Positions 1 through 8,026 of a stretch of DNA of 64,000 bases are shown in pieces. The stretch's first letter is position 1. Every line of letters starts with the position of its first letter. Source of the DNA: Phenylobacterium deserti. GTDB lineage: Bacteria > Pseudomonadota > Alphaproteobacteria > Caulobacterales > Caulobacteraceae. The notes under the pieces were generated by a model that worked only from the letters and a program-made list of their open reading frames with translations, was not told the origin of the DNA and did no database searches. Location of the stretch: positions 434,001 through 498,000 of the forward strand of contig NZ_QFYR01000002.1 in the NCBI RefSeq assembly GCF_003254705.1, given 5' to 3'. A program made the position numbers and the translations under genes.

Positions 1-107
1 AGCGCCGGCGGAGCGGCGGTCATGGGCGCGGCCTGGCCGAAGGCGGCGGCGGGCAATGAGCCTGCCGCAAGCGCTGCAAAGGAGACCAGGAATCGACGGG
101 TGAACAT
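1..107 (-). CDS. Exported protein, N-terminal fragment (runs off window)
   Basis: Reading leftward from an ATG at 107, 35 codons stay open to the window edge. The peptide starts MFTRRFLVSFAALAAG and continues with an Ala-rich stretch ending in AAAFGQ, which is a classical signal peptide: basic N-terminus, hydrophobic core, small residues before a likely cleavage site. The TRRFL start hints at Tat export, but the spacing is not the full Tat consensus. There is no good Shine-Dalgarno sequence. The mature protein lies outside the window, so no function can be given. It diverges from the MFS gene at 344. Confidence 0.5.
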   Translation of the reverse strand, partial: MFTRRFLVSFAALAAGSLPAAAFGQAAPMTAAPPA

Positions 108-343
108 GGGGGGAGAGATGAGGGCCTTCACGCCGCTAGCAACGTGTCAAAAGGTGTGTTGGTCGCAACGGCGCGCTTTCTTCCACAGATGTTGCGCCCG
201 CGCACAGGCGCGGAGTGTCGCGATCAACGCTGGTCGGACGGCTTACCGTGCGAGGCAGGCCATATTCGACCAAGACGCGGTTGTGCATGGGACGTGCGTC
301 CTTATGTTGCGGACGCCCAAGCCTTGCTGCGTTGCGGAATCAA

Positions 344-1576
344 ATGACATCGACACCTCTTTCGCCGCCCCGCGCGGGCGACGAAGCCGTTCCGGCGACC
401 CATCGCGTGGGCCTCGTCTTGTTGGCTCTGGCGATGGGCGGCTTCGCCATCGGCACTACCGAATTCGCCGCCATGGGCGTGCTGCCCGAGTTTGCAGCCG
501 GCCTGGGGATCGACGAGCCGACGGCGGGGCATGTGATCAGCGCCTACGCTCTCGGCGTGGTGATCGGCGCGCCTGTGCTGGCGGTGCTGGGCGCGCGGCT
601 CTCCCGACGCATCCTGCTGATCGGATTGATGGGGCTGTTCGCCGTGGGCAACGGCCTCAGCGCGCTGGCGCCCTCCTATGAGTGGATGCTGGCGTTCCGC
701 TTCCTGAGCGGCGTGCCCCACGGCGCCTACTTCGGCGTCGCCGCTCTCGTTGCTGCATCGCTGGTGCCGGCCGAAAAGCGGACCCAGGCCGTGGCACGGG
801 TTCTGATGGGCCTCACCATTGCGACGGTGATCGGGGTCCCGTTCGCCAAGGCCCTCAGCCTGGCCCTGGGTTGGCGGTCCACATTCGCCGTGGTCGCGTG
901 CCTCGCGGTGCTGACCATGGTGCTGGTCACCTGGCTGGCCCCCAAGGACGCCGCGCGGCCGGACGCCAGCCCTCTGAAGGAGCTTGGCGCCCTGAAGCGG
1001 CTGCAGGTTTGGCTGACATTGGGCACCGGCGCGATCGGCTTCGGCGGCATGTTCGCGGTCTATGCCTATCTCGCGTCCACCCTGCGCGCGGTCACGGGCG
1101 TGGGCGCGGAACTCGAGCCGGTGGTGTTCGCCGTCTTCGGCGGCGGGCTGACGGTGGGCAACCTGGCGGGCGCCTGGGCGGCGGACCGTATGCAGATGCC
1201 GGCCATCGCAGGCCTTCTGCTCTGGAGCGCCGCAGCGCTGGCGCTCTACCCATTCGCGGCGCCCAGCTTCTGGACGATCCTTCCGGCGGTGTTCCTGATC
1301 GGCTGCGGCGGTGGCCTGGGTTCGGTTCTGCAGACCCGGCTGATGGATGTGGCGGGGGAGGCCCAGACCCTGGCGGCGGCGCTGAACCACAGCGCCTTCA
1401 ACACCGCCAACGCCTTGGGCCCGTGGCTCGGCGGCTTGGCGATCTCCGCGGGCTTCGGCTGGACCTCCACCGGTTGGGTCGGGTCGGGCCTGGCGATCGG
1501 CGGCCTGCTGTTTTGGAGCTTGTCGTGGGCCGTGGATCGTCGCCAGCTCGCGGAGCAAGCCGCCGCCAGGGCTTAG
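344..1576 (+). CDS. MFS transporter, DHA1 (AraJ-like) family
   Basis: A 410-residue, strongly hydrophobic protein with about 12 membrane segments. The N-terminal segment GGFAIGTTEFAAMGVLPEFA is typical of the AraJ/YdhP branch of drug:H+ antiporters, followed by a helix-2/3 loop with RLSRR. Members are usually inner-membrane exporters of sugars or drugs driven by proton motive force; the substrate cannot be read from sequence. The frame is open back to 215, but those 43 codons are Arg/Cys-rich and not membrane-like, so ATG 344, directly before the first polar residues, is chosen; its ribosome-binding site is weak. It ends 9 bp from the end of the convergent glycosyltransferase gene. Confidence 0.8.
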   Translation: MTSTPLSPPRAGDEAVPATHRVGLVLLALAMGGFAIGTTEFAAMGVLPEFAAGLGIDEPTAGHVISAYALGVVIGAPVLAVLGARLSRRILLIGLMGLFAVGNGLSALAPSYEWMLAFRFLSGVPHGAYFGVAALVAASLVPAEKRTQAVARVLMGLTIATVIGVPFAKALSLALGWRSTFAVVACLAVLTMVLVTWLAPKDAARPDASPLKELGALKRLQVWLTLGTGAIGFGGMFAVYAYLASTLRAVTGVGAELEPVVFAVFGGGLTVGNLAGAWAADRMQMPAIAGLLLWSAAALALYPFAAPSFWTILPAVFLIGCGGGLGSVLQTRLMDVAGEAQTLAAALNHSAFNTANALGPWLGGLAISAGFGWTSTGWVGSGLAIGGLLFWSLSWAVDRRQLAEQAAARA

Positions 1577-1585
1577 ATGCCGAGG

Positions 1586-3187
1586 TCAGGCCCCCGGCTT
1601 CTTCCAGAGTCCAACCTCTGTGTAGACGTTGGTGAAGATCGTGCGCGGCGCCGGATGGATGGCAGGTTCGGCGACCTTCGTCATTCCAAGCGCCGACAGA
1701 TACTCGTCCACCCGGTTCTCCCTGCATGAGGAGCTGACCGCGATTACGCGACCGCCGCTCGCAAGCGTGCGCTCGTTCTGGGCCACGTTAGCGTTCCCTC
1801 CGATGTAGCGGGCGTAGTCGGCTGAGCGAGCGCGGTGCAGAGCGTTCATGGACATCGCGATCACGCGATGGAAGTCCTGGTCCACACGCACCGGACCATC
1901 CAGTCCCAGGAAGTAGACCGGGTGATCTGGCGCGGTCAGGTGGGCGCTCATGGCGGGGAGGAAGTGGCAGGTGACGACTGGGGCTTCCGAGAAGCCATGC
2001 TGCGCAGCGCTCACGAGAACCTGGCGAGGATCCTCAGGCTTCACGCGCAGGCGGTGCTCGGCGAAGCTGGAGGCTGCGGAAAGCAGCAAGACTGCGCTCA
2101 GAACCGCATAGCGCAGCGCCGCCGGCTTTAGGCTGGTCGCCGCCAATCCGAACAGGACCGCCGCCGCAACCTCGCACGGCGTGAAGACGCGGTTTTCCAG
2201 GATCGCCTCGCGCGTGTTCAGCACCACGAGCGCCATCGGAAAAGCGAGCAGGCCTGTCACGGTGGCCAGCACCACGGCTCGTTCGCCGCCGCGCCAAGCG
2301 CGGAAGGCGCCGAACAGCAGAAGGGCGACGAAGAGCAGGTTCGCCGGCGTCTTGAGCGGCTTCGGGAGACCTGGAAAGCCGACCATGTTGTTGAAGAACC
2401 AGACGGCGGTGCGCGGGCCGAAGGTCTTGAGCCCGTGGAATGTATCCATCGCAGTGGCCATCGACAGCAGCCAGGGGATGCTGAGCACGCCAAGCACGAG
2501 GTTGCTCAGGACAATGGGCGCAACGGCTGCTTTCCAGCGCTGCGCAGCAACGGCCCACAGCACCAAGGCGGCGTTCAGTAGGGCAAGGAACACCAGCGCC
2601 AGCAGCTGGGAATAGACCGCCACCACGCCGCCAGCGACGTAGAGCGCCGCGTAAGGCAGCCGGCGTTCAGGACGCTGAGCCAAGCCAACGAGGCCCCAAA
2701 ATGCGAGGGCGAGGCCCAGGCTGAGCAGCGGATACATCCGGGCATCCTGGCTGAAGTAGATGTGACCGGTGCAAAGCGCCAAGTAGGCGGCCGCGGCTAG
2801 GCCGGCTCGGCGCGACACCAGGTCGGCTGTAGCCAACCCGGTGATCAGCACGGCGAGGCTTCCGGCCAAGGCCGCTGGAACTCTGAGCGCCTCGATGCTG
2901 GGCTGCGCCGAGAGCCAGAGGTGCTGAAGCGCGAAGAAGAGCGGCGGATGGTTGTCGATCTGTCCGAAGAGGATGGTCTGTAGCGGCAGCTGCGCCGCCA
3001 TGTACGAGAAGGCCTCGTCCATCCAGATCGGCGCTCGGGCCAGGTCCCAGAACCGAAGGGCAGCTCCCAGAGCGAAGATGGTGGACATCAGGGCGGCGAA
3101 TGTCGCGCCGCTCATTGACCGCCCGGCCCATGCGGGCCGAGCGGCGCAGTTGTTCAACCCGCCCGGAGAGGCGGCGAGATCGGCCAT
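1586..3187 (-). CDS. GT39/ArnT-like membrane glycosyltransferase
   Basis: A 533-residue polytopic protein of the dolichyl/undecaprenyl-phosphate-sugar mannosyltransferase type (GT-C fold, PMT/ArnT-like). Visible hallmarks are the first periplasmic loop with the catalytic acidic pair in WMDEAFS (residues 56-62), DNHPPLFF near residue 79, and SQDARMYPL after the next helices, followed by many hydrophobic segments and a soluble C-terminal part. Such enzymes move a sugar from a polyprenyl-phosphate carrier to a lipid or protein outside the inner membrane. The upstream gene, only 36 bp away on the same strand, encodes the GT2-GtrA protein that would make and flip the carrier-linked sugar, so the two probably act in one pathway. 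Acceptor and sugar are unknown. Confidence 0.8.
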   Translation of the reverse strand: MADLAASPGGLNNCAARPAWAGRSMSGATFAALMSTIFALGAALRFWDLARAPIWMDEAFSYMAAQLPLQTILFGQIDNHPPLFFALQHLWLSAQPSIEALRVPAALAGSLAVLITGLATADLVSRRAGLAAAAYLALCTGHIYFSQDARMYPLLSLGLALAFWGLVGLAQRPERRLPYAALYVAGGVVAVYSQLLALVFLALLNAALVLWAVAAQRWKAAVAPIVLSNLVLGVLSIPWLLSMATAMDTFHGLKTFGPRTAVWFFNNMVGFPGLPKPLKTPANLLFVALLLFGAFRAWRGGERAVVLATVTGLLAFPMALVVLNTREAILENRVFTPCEVAAAVLFGLAATSLKPAALRYAVLSAVLLLSAASSFAEHRLRVKPEDPRQVLVSAAQHGFSEAPVVTCHFLPAMSAHLTAPDHPVYFLGLDGPVRVDQDFHRVIAMSMNALHRARSADYARYIGGNANVAQNERTLASGGRVIAVSSSCRENRVDEYLSALGMTKVAEPAIHPAPRTIFTNVYTEVGLWKKPGA

Positions 3188-3222
3188 GGGTTCTGCTCCG
3201 GCTTTCGTTCCGCGACCGACGT

Positions 3223-4506
3223 TCAGGCGATCGCCGCTTGCACGACCATCGGCGTCGCAGGACGGCGACGGCGGCCCCAGACAAGGCGGTTAGCCACGCC
3301 GAAGTTGAATACAGAGCTCATCAGAGCGCCGGCGACGCCGGCAAGCGGCCAGCTGTGCATCTCGCTCATGGTCAGGTTGGCCACGCTGATGTTGGCCACC
3401 GCACCCAGGCTGCAGACTCCGCAGAAGGTGACATAGCCGACTAGGAACCTGAGGCCCTTCAGACGTTCGGTCCTGTAGGTGATCGTGTTGTTCAGGACGT
3501 AGTTGAAGGTCATCGCCGAGAGCGTGGCGACAGCTTGAGCCGGCAAGAACGCCAGGCCGGCGATCTTCATCGCGTTCAGCACCGCCAAGTGGACCGCCAG
3601 GCCCATGAAACCGACGGCGGCGAACAGCACGAAGCGGGGCGGGATCAGCCCTTTCGAGAACTTCTCAATGAGCAGGAAGGCGTACTCGAGGATGATCATC
3701 GCCTCGACCTTGCTCTCGCCCGAGCGGCGGTCGCGGAACACGTAGGGCGTTTCCACCACTTTCAGTTGGCGAGGGGAGGAGGTCAGCACGTCCAGCAGGA
3801 TCTTGTAGCCCTGCTGAGAGAGGTCGTAGACGACCGCGTCGAACACCGCGCGGCGGGTCATGAAGAAGCCGCTCATCGGATCGCTGACAGCGTCGCCGAT
3901 CAAGATCCGCGACGACCAGGTGGCGAACTCGCTCATCCGACGGCGGATCGCGCTCCACTCGCCTAGGCCGCCGCCCTCGACGTGCCGGCTGGCCACGACC
4001 AAATCCGCGTCCGTGGTCCGAAGGGTTTCGAGCATGCGAGGTAGAAGCCGCTCGTCGTGCTGCAGGTCGGCATCCATGACGGCGACAACGTCAGCCGTGG
4101 CGCTCATCACGCCTTCAACCACGGCCGAGGACAGGCCGCGCCGACCGACCCGGCGGATGCAGCGCACCGGCGCTCCCTCACGAGCGACGGCGGCCACTTC
4201 CTGGCAGGTGCCATCGGGGCTGTCGTCGTCGACAATGATCAGCTCCCAGCGGGTATCGCCCATAGAGGCTGCGATCGCCTCCACCAGCGGGCGGATGTTG
4301 CCTCTTTCGTTGTAGGTGGGAGCGACAATGGACAGCACCGGTGTCGCTTGCGTCGCGCGCCGTCCGTCGCGCGCTGACCTGGCCCGCGCGGCGGGCGGAG
4401 CAAAGGTTGCGGTCTCGAGAGGCGGTTGTCGGGTGCTTTCACCGCCCTTGGACTTGGCGGCGGGACGGAGTTTTACCGACGACGGGGTATCCACGGATTG
4501 GGACAT
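3223..4506 (-). CDS. GT2 polyprenyl-phosphate glycosyltransferase fused to GtrA domain
   Basis: About 427 residues. The N-terminal third is a disordered Lys/Pro-rich tail, then a GT2 domain beginning SIVAPTYNERGN with the DDDSPDGT nucleotide-sugar motif and the metal-binding DADLQHD motif; the C-terminal part (after RFVLFAAVGFMG) is a four-helix GtrA membrane domain. This is the dolichol-phosphate-mannose-synthase-like architecture: it makes polyprenyl-phosphate sugar on the cytoplasmic side, and GtrA is thought to help flip it. ATG 4506 is preferred over the in-frame start at 4527 because AGGAG lies 5-6 bases upstream of 4506. That Shine-Dalgarno sequence sits inside an inverted repeat (see 4511-4545). 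It is probably co-transcribed with the downstream GT39-like gene. Confidence 0.82.
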   Translation of the reverse strand: MSQSVDTPSSVKLRPAAKSKGGESTRQPPLETATFAPPAARARSARDGRRATQATPVLSIVAPTYNERGNIRPLVEAIAASMGDTRWELIIVDDDSPDGTCQEVAAVAREGAPVRCIRRVGRRGLSSAVVEGVMSATADVVAVMDADLQHDERLLPRMLETLRTTDADLVVASRHVEGGGLGEWSAIRRRMSEFATWSSRILIGDAVSDPMSGFFMTRRAVFDAVVYDLSQQGYKILLDVLTSSPRQLKVVETPYVFRDRRSGESKVEAMIILEYAFLLIEKFSKGLIPPRFVLFAAVGFMGLAVHLAVLNAMKIAGLAFLPAQAVATLSAMTFNYVLNNTITYRTERLKGLRFLVGYVTFCGVCSLGAVANISVANLTMSEMHSWPLAGVAGALMSSVFNFGVANRLVWGRRRRPATPMVVQAAIA

Positions 4507-4510
4507 GAAG

Positions 4511-4545
4511 GCTCCTGATGTGACCAAGCGGACTGGGTCAGGAGC
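4511..4545 (-). promoter_or_regulatory. Hairpin in leader covering the Shine-Dalgarno of the GT2 gene
   Basis: GCTCCTGA (4511-4518) and TCAGGAGC (4538-4545) are perfect 8-base inverted copies. An alternative pairing joins GCTCC/GGAGC plus an inner TGACC/GGTCA stem. In the mRNA, the arm nearest the start codon contains the AGGAG ribosome-binding site, so folding would hide it. Translational control is inferred from geometry alone. Confidence 0.4.
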
Positions 4546-4847
4546 GAGGACAAACTATTGAATACGCAGTCGCTTGTGGGCTGGCGTTCGTGCACGTCGA
4601 GCAGACCGCACGAGATCGCCTGAGCGCCCCCTAACCTTAACCATAAAACTCAGGTCACAAATCCGGGTTGCGCGAACACGGATTCGTGAACGTCGGCGCC
4701 GCTAGATCGCCTTGTTTCTGAAATCGATCGGGCGGCGTGATTCGAGCGGCAGCGACGCGACCTGCGCCGCTCATGCGGTCAGCCAAAGCTGCAAGAGGTC
4801 GGAAGGCGCTGCGGCGTGAACGCTACGTCAGCGAACATCTTTGATGA
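4546..4847. other. Intergenic stretch without recognised gene
   Basis: Lies between the GT2 gene leader and the 3' end of tRNA-Lys. It should hold the promoter of the glycosyltransferase operon. An AT-richer patch around 4630-4650 (TAACCTTAACCATAAAA) is the only obvious compositional feature. No coding frame with protein-like composition and no U-tract terminator were seen. Confidence 0.4.
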
Positions 4848-4923
<76 letters not shown>

Positions 4924-4967
4924 GTCCCGGCTCCGGCTCTCTGAGAGGACCGGCGGCGAGGGCGCGG

Positions 4968-4995
4968 AAAATACACGCAATCCCCGCGTTGGCAA
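4968..4995 (-). promoter_or_regulatory. Likely promoter of tRNA-Lys
   Basis: On the minus strand TTGCCA (4995-4990) and TATTTT (4973-4968) are separated by 16 bases, placing transcription start near 4961, about 38 bases before the tRNA 5' end. The match to a housekeeping sigma promoter is reasonable but not perfect. Confidence 0.4.
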
Positions 4996-5017
4996 TACGC
5001 GAAATCGAGGTGCTGAC

Positions 5018-5344
5018 TTGAGTTCCTTCGACGGCTCCGAACCCGTTGATTTTGCTTATCTCGAGGGCTTCATGGCCGGTGACGTCGGCATTGTTCTCGA
5101 GGTCCTGGAGCTGTTTCGGCAGCAGGCGACCGGCTGGGTCGAGTCGCTGGACGCACCAGCGCAGAGCCGGCGTGAGGTGGCGCACACCATCAAGGGCGCA
5201 GGCCGTGGGATCGGCGCGCGCACCTTGGGGGATCTGGCGGATGTCGCGGAGTTCGGCGGGGAGGCGGACGTTCCAGCGTTGCGGGCCGAACTGATCCGCG
5301 TGGTTGCAGCGATCGATGCCTATCGCGCGGCCAAGAGCGGCTAG
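5018..5344 (+). CDS. Hpt-domain histidine phosphotransfer protein
   Basis: A 108-residue all-helical protein with the Hpt signature AHTIKGAGRGIGA; His56 is the predicted phosphate acceptor, followed by the conserved Lys-Gly and small residues. Stand-alone Hpt proteins shuttle phosphate between hybrid kinases and response regulators. No kinase or regulator lies nearby, so partners are unknown. The start is TTG 5018, preceded by GAGGTG at a workable distance; there is no better ATG. Its stop overlaps the stop of the convergent chorismate mutase gene by four bases. Confidence 0.8.
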   Translation: MSSFDGSEPVDFAYLEGFMAGDVGIVLEVLELFRQQATGWVESLDAPAQSRREVAHTIKGAGRGIGARTLGDLADVAEFGGEADVPALRAELIRVVAAIDAYRAAKSG

Positions 5345-5679
5345 GACCCGCTGCGAAGCCGGTCCCAGACGGTGAATTCGTAGGCGATGCACTGCTCGAT
5401 CAGGGTGCGCCAAACCGGTTCGGCGATCTCTTCGGAAAGGCCGACTTCACGGGCGGCGGCTTTCACCTTGGCGACCACGTCCTCAACCCGCGCGTTGTCG
5501 CGCACGGCGTCGCGGTTCTGCTTGATGCGGGCGGCGGCATCCATGTAGCGCTGACGCTCGGCGAGCATCAGGACCAGGGCGCGATCCAGGGCGTCGACGC
5601 CTTGCCGCACGTCCGCCATGGTCTGGCAATCGGCCGGGGCAGGGCGCTCATCGGTCGGGGGGAGGGTTGCTAAGCTCAC
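5341..5679 (-). CDS. Chorismate mutase, AroQ class
   Basis: A 112-residue helical protein of the AroQ-alpha type: an N-terminal helix with VRQGVDALDRALVLMLAERQRY, then AAARIKQNRDAVRD and a long C-terminal helix with LIEQCIAYEF. This fold converts chorismate to prephenate for Phe/Tyr synthesis, and short monofunctional forms are common in Caulobacterales. No signal peptide, so cytoplasmic. It starts 12 bp downstream of the LysR gene stop on the same strand and may be co-transcribed with it. Confidence 0.82.
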   Translation of the reverse strand: MSLATLPPTDERPAPADCQTMADVRQGVDALDRALVLMLAERQRYMDAAARIKQNRDAVRDNARVEDVVAKVKAAAREVGLSEEIAEPVWRTLIEQCIAYEFTVWDRLRSGS

Positions 5680-5691
5680 TAGCGATCTCGT

Positions 5692-6648
5692 CTAGATGCC
5701 GGCGCCGTTGTTGATCGCCCGCAGCGCGTCCTCGTGCGCCTGGGCTTCGGCTTCGATCCAGCTGATGAAAGCCTTGACCTGCGGAAGCCGGCCCTTGGCC
5801 TTGGGATGGACGAGGTAATAGGCGAAGTCGACCGCGGTGGCGATCTGCAAAGGCGCGACCAGCCGGCCGGCTTCGAGGTCGGCCTGGGCCAGGGTCTGCT
5901 TGGCCAGGGCCACGCCGCGGCCGTTCACCGCCGCTTCGATGACGAGGCTCGACTGGTTGAAGCGAGGGCCGCGCATGCCGTCCACGCCCTTCACCCCCCG
6001 CGCCGCCAGCCACATGGACCAGTCAGGGCAGGAATCGTCGAGATCGGGCGAGCCGTCGTGCAGAAGGACGTGAGAGGACAGGTCCTCCGGCGAGCTGAGC
6101 GGCGTCTGCGCGAGCAGCTCGGGGCTGATCACCGGGATCACCGTCTCGCTCATGAGGCGGCGAACCTCCAGGCCCGGATAGCGACCGGCGCCGTAACGGA
6201 TCGCCACGTCGACCTCGCCGGCCGTGAGATCGACGAGTTCCAGGCCGGCGGACAGCCACACGTCCACCTGCGGGTGGGCCTGCTCGAACTTGCCGAGGCG
6301 CGGCACCAGCCACTTGGCGGCGAAGGAGGGCGCCGCGGTGATGGTGAGACGGCGCCCGTCGACCGCTGCGGTCAGCAGCGATGCGGCCTCGGCGAGGCGG
6401 TCGAAGGCCTCGCGCAGAGCGGGCAGGGCGGTCTGCGCCGCGTCGGTCAGCAGGAGGCCCTTGGGCGTGCGCTTGAACAGCGCGGCGCCTACATAGTCTT
6501 CCAGGTTCTGGATTTGCTGGCTGACGGCGCCCGGCGTCACGGACAACTCGTCGGCGGCGCGGCTGAAGTTCAGATGACGTGCGGCGGCCTCGAAGGCGCG
6601 CAGCGCGTTGAGCGGCGGCAGCCGCCTGCGCTCTTGCGGTCGATCCAT
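5692..6648 (-). CDS. LysR-family transcriptional regulator, GcvA-like
   Basis: 318 residues. The winged-helix DNA-binding domain is at residues 10-70, starting PPLNALRAFEAAARHLNFSR and containing ADELSVTPGAVSQQI (recognition helix), then LFKRTPKGLLLT. The rest is a LysR effector-binding domain with the GcvA-type features AAPSFAAKWLVPRL and DVAIRYGAG. It is divergently placed from the sulfur operon (start 6827), which is how LysR regulators often sit relative to their targets, but the GcvA-like core does not identify it as CysB. Effector unknown. Confidence 0.82.
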   Translation of the reverse strand: MDRPQERRRLPPLNALRAFEAAARHLNFSRAADELSVTPGAVSQQIQNLEDYVGAALFKRTPKGLLLTDAAQTALPALREAFDRLAEAASLLTAAVDGRRLTITAAPSFAAKWLVPRLGKFEQAHPQVDVWLSAGLELVDLTAGEVDVAIRYGAGRYPGLEVRRLMSETVIPVISPELLAQTPLSSPEDLSSHVLLHDGSPDLDDSCPDWSMWLAARGVKGVDGMRGPRFNQSSLVIEAAVNGRGVALAKQTLAQADLEAGRLVAPLQIATAVDFAYYLVHPKAKGRLPQVKAFISWIEAEAQAHEDALRAINNGAGI

Positions 6649-6826
6649 AAGTTTTCCTGACGCCCCCGGCAGAAGTCCTTGGGTTGCGAAGTGGCCTTTG
6701 CGGCACCTAATTGCAAGCGTCCGCCGCTGTATCGGCCCTTTTCATCGGCGGGCGTTTGGCGGGGCGGGTGCAAGCCCGTCCCGTCCTGATTCAAGCGTTC
6801 TTCGCTTTTAGAGAAGCTTAAACTCC

Positions 6827-7663
6827 ATGCCCAACCACGAGAACAGGTCCAAGCGTTCGGGGAGCTTCGTGCTTCTGAACGGCGCGCCCAAGCGCGCGGC
6901 CGGCGCCGTGTGGCTGGTGGGGGCGGGACCGGGCGATCCGGAGCTTCTGACGATCAAGGCGCTGAAAGTGCTGCAGGCCGCCGAGGTCGTGGTGCACGAC
7001 GGCTTGGTGTCTGACGAGATCCTTGACCTGGCGCCCGCGTCGGCGCGGCGGATCTCGGTGGCCAAGCGCAAGTCGCGGCACTCCTACAGCCAGGACGAAA
7101 TCAACCGGATGCTGGTCGCTTTCGCCCTCGATGGGCTGAAAGTGGTGCGTCTGAAGGGCGGCGATCCGTTCATCTTCGGTCGGGGCGGCGAGGAGCTCGA
7201 GGCTTGCCGTGAGGCGCGCGTCGAATGCCAGGTTGTGCCGGGCGTCACGGCGGCCTTGGCCGCGGGCGCGGGTGCGGGCGCGCCGCTGACTCACCGCGGC
7301 TCGGCGCAGGCGGTGACCTTTGTCACTGGCCACGCCGCCAAGGGCGGGGAGCCGGACCTCGACTGGGAAAGCCTGGCTAAGCCGAACCTGACCGTCGTGA
7401 TCTACATGGGCGTCTCCATGGCCGGGCCGATTGCGGCGCGCCTGCTGGGCGCCGGGCGCGCGGGCTCCACGCCGGCGCTGATCGTCGAGAACGCGTCCCG
7501 CGCCGACGAGCGGCGGGTGTTAACGACCTTGGCCGGCCTGCCGCAAGCCGCCGAAAGCGTCAGTGGTCCCGCTCTGTTGATCGTGGGCGAAGCCATGGCC
7601 CTGGCGCATGCCGGGCAAGCCCCACCGCAAGTTGAAGCTGTTCTGAGGAAAGTTCGGGCATGA
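6827..7663 (+). CDS. cobA: Uroporphyrinogen-III C-methyltransferase (SUMT)
   Basis: 278 residues. It carries the SUMT/CysG-A motifs VGAGPGDPELLTIKA near the N-terminus, VRLKGGDPFIFGRGGEE in the middle, PGVTAALAA and a C-terminal GPALLIVGEAM. The enzyme adds two methyl groups from SAM to uroporphyrinogen III, giving precorrin-2, the precursor of siroheme. Here it lacks the CysG-B oxidase/chelatase half, so siroheme completion must be encoded elsewhere. As first gene of the sulfur operon, it feeds the sirohaem cofactor of CysI two genes downstream. Its stop overlaps the next start (ATGA at 7660). Confidence 0.93.
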   Translation: MPNHENRSKRSGSFVLLNGAPKRAAGAVWLVGAGPGDPELLTIKALKVLQAAEVVVHDGLVSDEILDLAPASARRISVAKRKSRHSYSQDEINRMLVAFALDGLKVVRLKGGDPFIFGRGGEELEACREARVECQVVPGVTAALAAGAGAGAPLTHRGSAQAVTFVTGHAAKGGEPDLDWESLAKPNLTVVIYMGVSMAGPIAARLLGAGRAGSTPALIVENASRADERRVLTTLAGLPQAAESVSGPALLIVGEAMALAHAGQAPPQVEAVLRKVRA

Positions 7664-8019
7664 AGGCGCTCACCGCCAATCGGCTGATCGACGGCGAGGT
7701 CGTCTTCTGGCGCGAGGGCCAATGGGTGGAGCGCTTCGCCGACGCCCAGTTGTTCGACGACGACGCGGCCGCCCAGGAGGCGGAGGCGCACGGCAAGAAC
7801 CAGCCGACGGTGGTGATCGACGCCTATCTCATCGACCTGGTGGATGCGGACGGCATCTGGGCGCCGCTCAGCTATCGCGAGCGGATCCGGGCGCTCGGCC
7901 CCACCAACCACCAACATCATGGCAAGCAGGCTGAAGGCGGCGAAGTCGTCGAGGCCTTGCTGCATGCCTCCGGCGCGGCCCGTTCGTCCGGCCGCGTCAA
8001 CCTGATCAAGCGTAAGTGA
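7660..8019 (+). CDS. DUF2849 protein of the sulfite-reductase operon
   Basis: 119 residues beginning MKALTANRLIDGEVVFW, the pattern of the small DUF2849 family that sits between cobA/cysG and cysI in alphaproteobacterial sulfur operons. It is acidic, without signal peptide or membrane segment. The ATGA overlap with cobA and the 7-bp gap to cysI indicate translation as one unit. No biochemical role is established; the constant neighbourhood suggests a part in sulfite reduction or haem-iron-sulfur assembly. Confidence 0.85.
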   Translation: MKALTANRLIDGEVVFWREGQWVERFADAQLFDDDAAAQEAEAHGKNQPTVVIDAYLIDLVDADGIWAPLSYRERIRALGPTNHQHHGKQAEGGEVVEALLHASGAARSSGRVNLIKRK

Positions 8020-8026
8020 GGGCGGG

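Noticed and set aside
4625..4655. CtrA-like TTAA motif in the spacer before tRNA-Lys
   Set aside because: Only one TTAA half-site is present; the required second TTAA at seven-base spacing is missing.
5692..6648. Calling the LysR gene cysB because it diverges from the sulfur operon
   Set aside because: The effector domain shows GcvA-type features; location alone does not justify the cysB name.
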